Shown here piece after piece: positions 39,241 through 48,839 of a stretch of 64,000 nt of DNA. Under the pieces are notes generated by a model. That model did not search any database, had not been told where the DNA came from, and was given only the letters and a program-made list of their open reading frames with translations. Numbering within the stretch: the first letter of the stretch is position 1; each line of letters starts with the position of its first letter. A program made the position numbers and the translations under genes. The stretch comes from Stenopsyche tienmushanensis (taxonomy: Eukaryota; Arthropoda; Insecta; Trichoptera; Stenopsychidae). The stretch lies in contig WACJ01000516.1 in the NCBI GenBank assembly GCA_008973525.1, forward strand, positions 2,046,001 to 2,110,000, in the 5' to 3' direction.

Positions 39241-39560
39241 TATTATTATAAAGTTTCAGGTTCAAATCAGATTATAAAAAGAAAATCATTGTAGCAAACA
39301 AATTTGGGAGATTGGAAGTATTAATATTTTTGACAGATCACTTGATCTAGTTTAACTTTATTTCTTGGATCTGAAAAAATAAATACTGAAGCAATTCATA
39401 AAATGATACTACTCACTCATAGATCTTATCTTACTTAATATTCCTATTTAAATAATCCTATCCTAACTTGATTATATATATTAATGTAAATATAAAACCA
39501 CTACATAAAAATATTTTTTCTGCATAAATCTTTTGTGGCGGTTGCCTATTTTTGATATTT
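39240..39560 (-). repeat. Old dispersed repeat, copy at 39 kb (related to 61.8 kb)
   Basis: About 110 bp aligns with 61830-61950. On the minus strand both copies read AGTTAGGATAxGATTATTT, then AAGATCT, and both end in a pyrimidine-rich TTTTTTCAGAT stretch followed by CCAAG. A shared AAACCACNACATAAAA block is also found at about 62060 and in weaker form near 52045. Similarity is moderate. The family is not recognised. Confidence 0.4.
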
Positions 39561-42500
39561 CATTCAGCATTTATTTTAATAGAATTATTCATTATCTTCA
39601 TCTGCAATATTAACTATTTTTCCAAAAATTTTTTAATCATCATTTCTACTAATTTTTTCCCAATCGCGAATGATTTTTTGAATTTTTTCATCTCGTACAA
39701 CTTCTATAAATATCTTACATTAAAAACACATATCCGCCCATAAAAATACCATCAAGATTTACTAAGAGCAAACTGGTTTGGTACATTGAATTATTTAGTA
39801 AGCAATATTCTACTCTGGGAGATAGATGTAACTTGCTACGATTTAGGTATTATATATTTGGAAGACAACGATAAACGAGCTTGTTCTCATTCGTGACAAG
39901 AGACTGTTTTAAGCATTAGGCATAGGCGTCGGAATATTTTAATGAAATTATTTAGAATAATATTTCCATTATTCGTATGCCTAAATTGAAAATATATCTT
40001 GAACGTTTATTTTAAATTTGAAAGATATGGCATATTCATCAACCTAATATTTTTGCGATTTAATATTGTCCGTTATGGTTACGCATTATCATGTTTTAAT
40101 CCGATGAAAATGGCACTTATATGAATATAAATTTCCTTATAATTTGCGCATTCAGCAGTTTACCAAATAAATGGTCCCATTCCCGAGCAATATTTTTTCG
40201 AGTGCTTAAAAAAAAACTGGAAGTATCGTCAGAGCAATTTGAATCTTCGAGTGAATTCCAATTTATCTCAGCTTTACGATCGCCTACAAAAATAAATCTA
40301 CCTTTCCACCCAATGAAGAAGTTGACAACAGAGTCATTTTCACGATGGAATTTAACTATCGGACTATCTTCGAATTATTGTCGATACCCATCACCTGTAG
40401 ACACCTTAATAGTAGCCGTTTCGAACGAAATTGGCATCCCCAAAGTTAACATAGTAAAATTTCTTACCCTTCAGTAGGCTTCGCAGAAAAGAAATAAACA
40501 TTTTAATGATTTCATTTCGGATCCAATTTGCATTTCGGGGATTAAATCAAACTTTCCATTTATATCTCTTTTGGTGCTTTTCCAGGAAGTTTTTACGGTG
40601 TATTTTTTCGTTTTTGTGTCCATGTAAATATATGGTGAATTCAATGTAAATTTTACATCTAATTATACGGAAACATGTCTGTTTTTATTTCTTTTGTAGG
40701 AGAAGTTTTTAATTTTCTTCGTTTTTTCGTTGTTGTTGTAAGAATCTGGGGGAAAGATAACTTTAAGAGAATTTTAATCGCATACTTAATCCATCCAGAA
40801 ACTAGGAAGCTTACAAAATTCAAGGAAGTGGCTGTGTTGGATACTTGGCGATTAAATTTAAGGATTTTGTAAAACTTCTAATCCCTGACAATGAAATGTG
40901 ATGAATTAAGTTAGCTTCGTGGGCTGCTTTGTTGGATAAGATATATAAATGAATCAACGCAAAATGGGTTCGCCATTTATTACAACAATCGCCCATATTT
41001 TTTAAAATACTTTAAGTACTTCTAAGAGATCTGTCAGATGGAATGAATACATTTAGATTTAAAGTTATAAATATTTCAATATTCAAAATATTATATTTGT
41101 CTATCATAGACTTGTCTATTACATCAATTAATATAGGCAATTATATTTTCGTCAGGTTTTAATCATCATTCCATTGAAAACACTGAAATTTCTCTACCCA
41201 TATGAATAAATATCTTAGCGTCATCTTATCAATGTACAAATTTAAAGAATATCTACTAATTGCTCAATTCCCAAACCATGTAATTCGAGAAAATTCGTAC
41301 TATTCAAGTATTGAAGCATTAAAATCCTCTGTTTTATTCATTTTCATATCCAATTAATTTCAGCTAACTTTCTTATTTGCAATCACCTTGTAAAAGTCGA
41401 TTATGGGCAAAAATAGGTCGGCTGAATTCCATTTATGTTTAATCTCAGCTTCCCAATCTACCCAGAAATTTATTATGAATTTCATTCAGCTGTATGGAAG
41501 ATGATATTGCGATGTATTATTGACATAACTTAGCTATATGAAAGCCCTTTTCAAAAAGCTATAACTAGTTTTGTTTGCATCCAATTGGCCGGCTTCGTTC
41601 GACAAGCCAACCTTAATAGTTTGAACGCTTTATATCTATCCAATTTGACTACCAAATGAGTTCAATAGATTCTCGCTCAATTCCACGCCCGAACAATGTG
41701 TCCTGTTAAAATACAGTGTCCTGTTTCAGTTATCCATACTTACCCTCAGAGCTATCTGACAGACCTTGCTTCCCGACTTAAACTGAAAACATGGATTGCT
41801 TATTGAATTTATGTTAACTCACGCTCTCCTAAAATGAACTTCTTGGAGATGCTGTAAAGTCAATTTGTCGTTTTATTCGTCACTTAGCCATTATTTTTCA
41901 TATCCAGACATTTCTGGTATTCCTCATGGGAGTTGTTAAATTCATTGGAGTCCTTTCGCGAGTACGTATACACTTTTTACACATTTTTATGTGTACCTTA
42001 AAATTCCAGTTAAATTTCCTTTCTGCGAGTGATGTTTATTGACAATGTTTAAAAACACATTTTTCAACACAAAAATTGTTGAATTTAAAAGCTTTCAATA
42101 TACGCCTAGAAAAATCAAATAAGCTTTCTTGGGTAGCTTGAATTATATGAATGCATCATTATTTTACGTCCTTATAAAAATATTCGTTTTCAGATATTCA
42201 AATATTCCATTTCATAATTGTTTCTATAGTAAATTTGATCCAAATAATGTATACAAAATAATCGTACAATATTATAATTATGGTGTATACAAGACAAACG
42301 ACGAAAATAATGTAAGGAACTCACTTTACTCCATTAAGTCGTTTTAATTCAAATGATCATGATTTTTGTGGATTTATAATACAAAAATTGGTCTATATCG
42401 GTTAAAAAGTATAGTTTTATATAGAGAACAGACATAAATTACATGTTGTATTATCATCATCATAGTACAGCCACATAAAGTCTACAAAAGGACAAGGGTA

Positions 42501-42880
42501 TTTATTCATCTATATACAAAGTAAGAAAGTAAACCTCCAAGCTTTAGTTGTGAAGACTCACCCAACAAATCACCTGGCTGAATGTATCGAAGAGCACTCT
42601 CGTAGCAAAAGCATTTTTTTAAATGGTGACGAGGAATTGGCGCGCTTATATTGCGGACACCGCCCGCACCAACTAACGGCGTCATGTTTATGCAAACTTT
42701 TGAATATTATGGCCAGAATATATTTAACACATTTTGTATTTATAATTTCTGAAATTTTGCGATAAAGTTCAGATTTACAGCGTTTAACGTTTCGCGAACG
42801 CCCTTGCGGCATTAATAAATTTGCATTTCATAAATCCTGTCGACGTTTTTTTTTTTTTGTTAAAATTTTATTCAGGATAA
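39561..42880. other. Gene-free stretch
   Basis: AT-rich, with patches of more balanced composition at about 40140-40500 and 42540-42860. A 118-codon open frame at 40121-40477 has no recognisable domain, and the reading frame has no visible splice sites, so I do not call it a gene. Confidence 0.45.
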
Positions 42881-42883
42881 GCG

Positions 42884-43005
42884 TGCCTCAAGGTGTAATG
42901 GTCAGCGTTAATCAATGTATGAGATAAACGCGTTCAGAGGTAGTGAATGCAGGTCTCCTGTATTTTTGTTTTTACCTCCTGACCCGAAAGGTTAGAAACC
43001 CTGGC
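42884..43005 (+). ncRNA. tRNA-like A box, possible tRNA-derived SINE head or tRNA pseudogene
   Basis: AGGTGTAATGGTCAGCG at 42891-42907 is an excellent RNA polymerase III A box, of the type found in tRNA-Gln/Glu/Asp. A weak B-box-like GGTTAGAAACCC occurs near 42991, about 100 bases on, too far for a simple tRNA. No cloverleaf with paired acceptor arms forms. A tRNA pseudogene or a tRNA-derived SINE fragment fits best. No A-tail or target duplication was found. Confidence 0.3.
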
Positions 43006-43009
43006 CTAG

Positions 43010-44281
43010 ATTGTATCGATCGCCTCCTTCCTCACCCTCAGGTCGCTCCAAGGGCACACAACGCCCATCGCCTGCCACCCCTGCTGATGGCCCACATCCT
43101 TCACAGATGATTGCTCGCAAATATTGCTTTCACCTATATGCCTCTCTACCCCCTTTAGTACATTCATATTTCTGTACGTACTAAATATTTTCATTTTTAT
43201 GCATTGCCCAATAAACAAAACTCCATCATATAAAACCGCATAAACGTGTATTAATATTAGTTCCGTTTTTGTCACATAGCATATGGTAATTTAAATTTAT
43301 AATTGAAGTTAAACATATGCTTTATATGCAAAATAGTGTATATTTTTAATTTAATATTGTCTTACAAAAATTGCATAAATTGTCATAACGATTAAATTAT
43401 TCATATAATTCTCAATGAGAATTATTGTCTAATATGAATATTTATTACAAAAAAAATGTTAATCCCTAGTATATATTTAAATTGGTCTAAGGACATTGAA
43501 CCAACTGCGGTTATTAAGATTTTTTGAATTACTTAGCAATTGGTATGGAAATCTTTGACAAAAAAAGATATCTTTAAATTCTGTAGGTTTATATAATTTG
43601 CCAAAGTGAATGCCAATTTCCCGTGTAAAAATCAAACGGCCTTTTAAAACGTTTCCTTCGCGTGACATTTTAAGGACTGATTCGAGATATGGAAGGGGAA
43701 GCTTCTTTTGTGCGGCAATGTTTGACTTCTTTCACATGCTAATCGGCCGATTTTATCCCTGGCGGTGAGGATTTCCGATTTCCGGTTGTATGGGGCAACG
43801 CGTCCCGTCCGTCCTTCCTGTCAGCCACCTCCAGGAAGGAGTTCCTACGCGTCGGCAGGCTGTCACTCATCATAATGGTTGCTCCATTAATCTTGCTCGC
43901 ATTCGTTATTTACGCCAATTCCGCGCCATCATTTGTTATATATGACACTCTGGATTATCTCTATATGCTCCCGCGAAGCAGATCCAAGAGCTTTCGTTCC
44001 ATCATTCCGCGCACCATTTTGTCCTTTTTGTGAACGAACACGATACAAATGAGCCCAAACATTTTTTTTAATAAGGTTAATGGCAACATTCTACATTCAC
44101 ATACAAGCATCTGATAATTTAATCCCCATGTGCTCAAAGATGTTAATTACTAAGCATCCCCTTGCTGTTTTCCATCCCTTGCCTTACAACCTTATGTATT
44201 AAATCGAAATTACAGCCAAATTACAGGCATTAAATCTCTTTCATCTAATTTCCTTTTTTTCCGTAAGCATCAAAATTTGAT
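43010..44281. other. Gene-free stretch
   Basis: GC-richer islands at about 43010-43170 and 43650-44040 sit in AT-rich sequence. Frames of 60-90 codons on the minus strand lack domains. No transposon is recognised before the TTAA at 44282. Confidence 0.45.
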
Positions 44282-44441
44282 TTAACACTAGGTTTACGGA
44301 CACTTCTTACAATGTTTTCTTTAAATAATTCCACGAAAATATCTTGTTCATGTATAGATATTCTTTTATATTTTCGCTGAACCCCTGTAATGGATTCGCG
44401 AACCCCAGTTTTAAAACCAATGGTATAGGGTAATAATATTT

Positions 44442-44473
44442 ATTGAACACATTTTTTAAAAAATGTGTTCAAT
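44442..44473. repeat. Perfect 32-bp palindrome
   Basis: ATTGAACACATTTTTT is followed directly by its exact reverse complement with no spacer. It lies just beyond the C-terminal end of the piggyBac-like coding remnant (minus strand), so in the element it would be in the 3' subterminal region, where piggyBac elements often carry internal repeats. It may also act as a bidirectional terminator-like hairpin. Its role is inferred. Confidence 0.75.
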
Positions 44474-45148
44474 CAAACGGTCTTATTGAAATATATACAA
44501 TAATTACTGTTTCTATTTTTTCTGCAGTAGCCCACTTGGCAACTTTTTCGAACTTCTGCCGTTGAAATCTTTGGCAAACGTTCTCATTGTCTTCTCCAGC
44601 TAATTCCTCGGTTAAAGAAAATATGAACTCTTTTCTGGATATTTTCGAGTGCACTCAGCAACTATGATTGTCCATTTTTTTTCAAAACTCGATGTGCCTC
44701 GGTTTCAGTGCAATATTTTATTTGTTACATTATGTAGCTGTCAATTATCAATTCGAAAGCACTAGTTACACATCCCGATATAATATTTCTCTTAGCGTAG
44801 CCAATAGACTCTGTGGTATCCTTGAATATCATACGAACGGGCGTCCTATCTTTAGATGCCTGTTCTTAGTTTTATCCACTGTGTCCCGTCAACTGCAATT
44901 TCAATTTCATCTATTACATTTTGGGATGTGCTTGGAATGCTCGTCCTTTCATCCTCGGAGTTAGAACTAGAAAGAATGCGCATCCTTTTCTTGTTACGAC
45001 TCACTTTCAAGAAGTTTTCCTCTTCACTATCCGATAATCCTTCTATCTTTCTACTTTCAATGTATTCAGAACTTTCACCAATTAAATTATTAATTTGCGA
45101 TGCAAAATGGTTAAAACGAATGCCATTGTTTTTTAGGTGAAAACGCAC
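44469..45148 (-). pseudogene. piggyBac-like transposase pseudogene, core deleted
   Basis: The ATG at 45146-45148 opens 98 clean codons with an acidic, Ser-rich N-terminal region (GLSDSEEENF, SSSNSEDERTSIPSTSQ) and then DGTQWIKL, typical of the head of piggyBac-like transposases. After a frameshift near 44855 the family's next block is readable at about 44850-44700: IFKDTTESIGYAKRNI, then TSAFELIIDSYIM and CTETEAHRVL. The catalytic DDD core is missing. The sequence jumps to a C-terminal block at 44654-44469 (SRKEFIFSLTEELAGE), with the end of the Cys-rich tail barely traceable. It would have cut and pasted at TTAA sites but is dead. Confidence 0.8.
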
Positions 45149-45639
45149 AAAAAATATATATTATGGTTTTCAATAATGCTATTTATTTTCTGATTTCGTT
45201 CGAAAAAAAATTAAAAAATAAAACATGCTAGCAAACAAATTGAAACAAATTAGTTTAGTGCTTTTCATCCCATATGTTCCAAATTCTTGTTAAGACACTT
45301 ACGAAATTTCATTTCAATCTTGTTTATCAATTTTGTAAAGAAAGTGTTATATTGCAAGCTCTTGGAAACTTGGGTGGACTGGAATGTGTTAAGATTTTAT
45401 ACAAGATTGAAATTTATATGAATTTTGGAGTTATTTTAAATTTATGGAGCTTCAGCCTAAAGAAGACGATCATGCGACGAATGTATAACATAATCAGGAT
45501 GATAATCTTCGATAGAACAGTTTTTCAATGTCTCCCCCATATTTGATTATTTCTTTCGTGAGAGACTTCACCAAAATCCTTACATTGTTCAGTAATTTAG
45601 CTAATTAAATTGTTCAATTTATTGCTTGTCAAAATGTTG

Positions 45640-46580
45640 ATGAAATTCGTTCCTATTTACATTTCGCAACCGCTGAATGTCGAGTCCTTATAACGAGGAC
45701 ATTCTTCGGCATGAAATTTCAATTAGACCCATTGAAAAGTGAATCCCCTCGCGAAAACCGTAATTGATTTGAGGTATGTTTACTTTTGAAGAATTACAAT
45801 TTAAAACCGACGCTACAAGAGAGCGTGGAAGATATTTATCACGTTCCTGGGCTTTCCTTTTCGGAGGCAGGCAAATACGAGGCGGATGGCAAGAAGATGG
45901 AATGCAAGACGAGCGGGTTTGCTCCAGAGGATAATTAGGTTTGTAAATATTTTAAAATGGCTCTTGTACGTGCCGGCTTCTCGCGGTTCCGCTATCTACA
46001 TCTTTTTCTTTAAAGAAAAATAGCAAACAGCCATTGACAAATGTTGCGCTCTAACATCGCCGGGGAGGAGACGTGACATAATTTAACCCCCCCTGAACTT
46101 GTACAATAAAACCTTATTTATTACACAGTTTGGGAGAAAATTGCTACTTTTTATGCCTGCTCCCGCGAGTTTATAATGAACCAACGGGGTTCAAACGCGA
46201 CTTCATATTACACCCGGAGCGAAGAAGTTATTTCACGTTCGAAGTCGGTGAATCATTGCTCCACTCTTCCATTCGAATCTGACGTCGGCATTTATCTTGC
46301 TTCGACTTTGGTATCCTCCCTCTTCCCCTTTTCTACCTTATCAAATATTGCATTTATAAATACTTTAAAAGGCTTTCGGGTCCGCTCGAAAGACGCGGAA
46401 CGGGGCCGAAAAAAAATCAAATTTACGGTGGGCGTTCGTCCTTTGTAATTTAGAGAGCCATTAACATCCCTTCTCGTTCACCTTAGTACCTTAAAAATAA
46501 CCTTTGGGGAACCATATTTGAGCTCCGTTCATTCCACGTACGTTTCTAGCGACGCTATAGCTTCTAGTTACATACTAAGC
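45640..46580. other. Large GC-richer non-coding island
   Basis: Nearly 1 kb of raised GC content with few long A/T runs. Includes TCGCCGGGGAGGAGACGTGA and a CCCGGAGCG patch. Open frames such as 46176-46448 (90 codons) are of low information and not domain-like. A candidate conserved non-coding element or enhancer. Confidence 0.35.
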
Positions 46581-47139
46581 CTGAACATCAATATAAAAAA
46601 GGTCATGGCCCCCAAAGGTGTCCTAATACGGATTGCTAAGCCGAAAAAATAGTTGATTTATGCCATGGCTCGATCCTTATTTATCATTGTAACTTACATC
46701 GTTTATCTTTATTTACTCATATTTGTTTTATTTTAGTGCGATCCTACAAATAAAAAATTACATCCCTTAAATTCTACATTACATAACAATATTATTCTGT
46801 TTATTTTATTATCCAATTTATTTTTGTAATATTCATGCGAACCCTATCCGCGGTTTTATTAACTTTTATAATGAAAAAAAAAATGATCGCATATTTGGTT
46901 CGTTTCTTTGCTTAGCTAAAAACAGAACCATAATATAATTCTCAGTGCTTACTTGAAAAATATATAGAGCTCGCTACTAAAATGCGATAGTTTATTGAAA
47001 TTAAATTATAAAATACATTTATGAAAGACAAAGCGTTTTATTATTGATATATTTTTATAAAATAATGTTTATTAGAATATTTTATTGCCCAATGGAGATA
47101 TTCTATGTGGTTGTCTGAGAGTTATTTGATAGAGGCACA

Positions 47140-47620
47140 CCATTTGTAACGGCATCTGTAAACAGCGGGCTGCAGTGACTATTTCGCAAATTCCCATTAT
47201 TGCCTCCCGTTATTCCCGTTGACGCCATTGTAGTCCGGAAATTATCGCTATACCCCATTTATTGCAATTGTCCTCCGACCCCATAAATCTTCGCAAAGTG
47301 CATTTAGCCGAAATTGATCATGCACCAGTGTTCGTCCACGCTTAAAATTGTCATCCGTACCAAATTTGCCTGCATTAATTTTCGTCGAGGAGCTTTCCTT
47401 TCGTCACATAATTCTTCATTTGATAACGACACCGATGGCATATCTATCTTGCAAGTTTCTTCAGAAAGTCGGTCAGACGGAATGATTAATGAGATTTCTC
47501 ATTTATTCCCCGGTGTTTCTCATCTGCTTGCTGGTGGAGGCTTTGTCTCGGTTAATGACCAACCGGTGCTCGTCACTATCTTAAAATTCTGCAATTAAGC
47601 TTGATTATATTTTGCAAAGA
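47140..47620. other. GC-richer non-coding island
   Basis: A balanced-composition segment holding a 94-codon frame (47314-47598). I considered that frame as an exon but saw no family features, no flanking 3' and 5' splice pair in phase, and no neighbouring exons. A conserved non-coding element is more likely. Confidence 0.35.
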
Positions 47621-47877
47621 CACCCTTAATCGCGTAATAAGAATGTAATTTAAGAACAATTCATTCGCCGTATATTTCTAGCATATTACAATTGCTACTG
47701 GGTTTCATACATTATTAAAAGCTTATGTTATATAAATAAATACACCTTGAGATAGATTTTAGTGGAAACAATTAAAATGTATACTCAGTTAAATGCAAAT
47801 TTTGAAAAATTAGCTCAAACATAAGGTTTGATGTTAAAAAAATCAGTCACGTTTCAATAAAAAAGTATTAAATAATA

Positions 47878-48213
47878 GCATTTCATGAATTATTCGAGAC
47901 ATCCACATTTAACCCAATTCATGATCTGAACAAATCTTTGCTTTGAAATGTTCCCAGTTCTAATGAACATTTTCGATACTCAAACAAATATGAAGCTATT
48001 TCTTTGGCACAAAGTATTATTGAGAGAATTCATCCAAATTTATTTTCTAATGATGAATTTTTAAATAACTCGCAGGACTTTGGTGTGGAAATTACACCTC
48101 TTTACCTTTCAATTTCCGAAATGCATCATGAAATACAAAATGCAATTTTATCCCTCGCCAAAACGAAGAATTATTACAGTACAAATAACTTGAATAATAT
48201 TTCAAATATTTAG
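47878..48213 (+). pseudogene. Unidentified protein-coding remnant with poly(A) signal downstream
   Basis: Starting near 47878, one frame reads about 110 residues with a single internal stop. The part from 47960 is protein-like (EHFRYSNKYEAISLAQSI, then PNLFSNDEFLNNSQDFG and TPLYLSISEM). It ends with a stop just after 48210, and AATAAA occurs at about 48388. The composition and the one stop suggest a once-real gene, most likely carried by an unclassified mobile element or retrocopy. An ATG at 48004 gives a 69-codon open tail. I cannot name the family. Confidence 0.35.
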
Positions 48214-48629
48214 ATCAATTTAAAAGAAAGACAGAAAAGTTAGACGTGTTGTTTAATACAATTCTAACACTAAAACGAACGAATATTTTCAATGGCAGGA
48301 TAAATTAAAACTAAATTAAGAACAAATTTAAAATATGAATCATTCAATGCTCTGTTATTTTTAAAATATGAATTTTTAAAGTTTCAATAAATGACTTATA
48401 ATAAAAATGAGCTCGTTTTTAATGGTAATATTTTATTATTTTCATACTTCAAAAACTATTCGGATATCCCAATATATCCAAATAGGAACATTTTTACTAT
48501 TCGATATTCGAATAGCTCATAGTGACGAATAATTGTAGTCCCTATTCGTGATGTATTGATATTCATATGTAGTCCACAATTTTGTGCATTTTTAATCGTT
48601 TATGCAGATTTATTTTATACATGCTATTT

Positions 48630-48664
48630 ACTTATGAATATATTTTTATTACTTTCAGGTAAGC
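48630..48664 (+). other. Candidate recursive splice site (zero-nucleotide exon)
   Basis: The sequence TATTTTTATTACTTTCAG|GTAAGCTCC has its junction at 48658|48659. It joins a good 3' splice site to a strong 5' splice site with nothing between. TTTACTTATGA about 30 bases upstream could hold a branch point. The downstream bases GTAAGCTC are the same as at the 25930 candidate. Two such sites in the same orientation, 22.7 kb apart, fit stepwise removal of one long plus-strand intron. Function is inferred. Confidence 0.6.
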
Positions 48665-48726
48665 TCCAAGGCTGTATTTACATAGAAAGACGTACCCTAG
48701 GGTAAGAAAATATTCTATATATATTG

Positions 48727-48836
48727 TATAAGAAATATATCGACAACGAGACGTGGTTTTATTGGTATTCTAATAAAATATGAGGCGCTCAAGAAATTTG
48801 TTTATATTCATAACATCCTCCTTCCGCCTTGTAAAC
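48727..48836 (-). mobile_element. Possible LTR edge preceded by a polypurine tract
   Basis: Read on the minus strand, GGCGGAAGGAGGA is followed at once by TGTTATGAATATAAAC, the arrangement of polypurine tract then LTR start in LTR retrotransposons. An AATAAA and a TTATACA possible LTR end follow about 95 bases on. No reverse transcriptase, integrase or second LTR is visible, and the adjacent 48840-49380 sequence has no readable protein. This could be a short solo-LTR relic or coincidence. Confidence 0.22.
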
Positions 48837-48839
48837 ACA

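Larger units (their letters stand above)
44282..45150 (-). mobile_element. piggyBac-like element remnant
   Basis: The low-coordinate end shows TTAA (44282-44285) followed by CACTAGGTTTACGG, consistent with the TTAA target preference and CAC/CCC-type ends of piggyBac elements. The body encodes pieces of a piggyBac-like transposase on the minus strand. A perfect 32-bp palindrome lies between this end and the coding remnant. I could not find a convincing matching end beyond 45150, so the high-coordinate boundary is only the coding start. Confidence 0.6.
45151..47877. other. Gene-free stretch with two strong islands
   Basis: No host exon is recognised. Two GC-richer islands (45640-46580 and 47140-47620) have separate entries. 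An open frame of 90 codons at 45274-45546 has no domain. Confidence 0.45.

Noticed and set aside
40121..40477. 118-codon plus-strand open frame as a gene
   Set aside because: No domain or splice context; low-information sequence with no downstream exon.
47314..47598. 94-codon open frame as a host exon
   Set aside because: No domain, no in-phase splice sites at its edges and no companion exons; it lies in a GC-richer island where stops are rarer.
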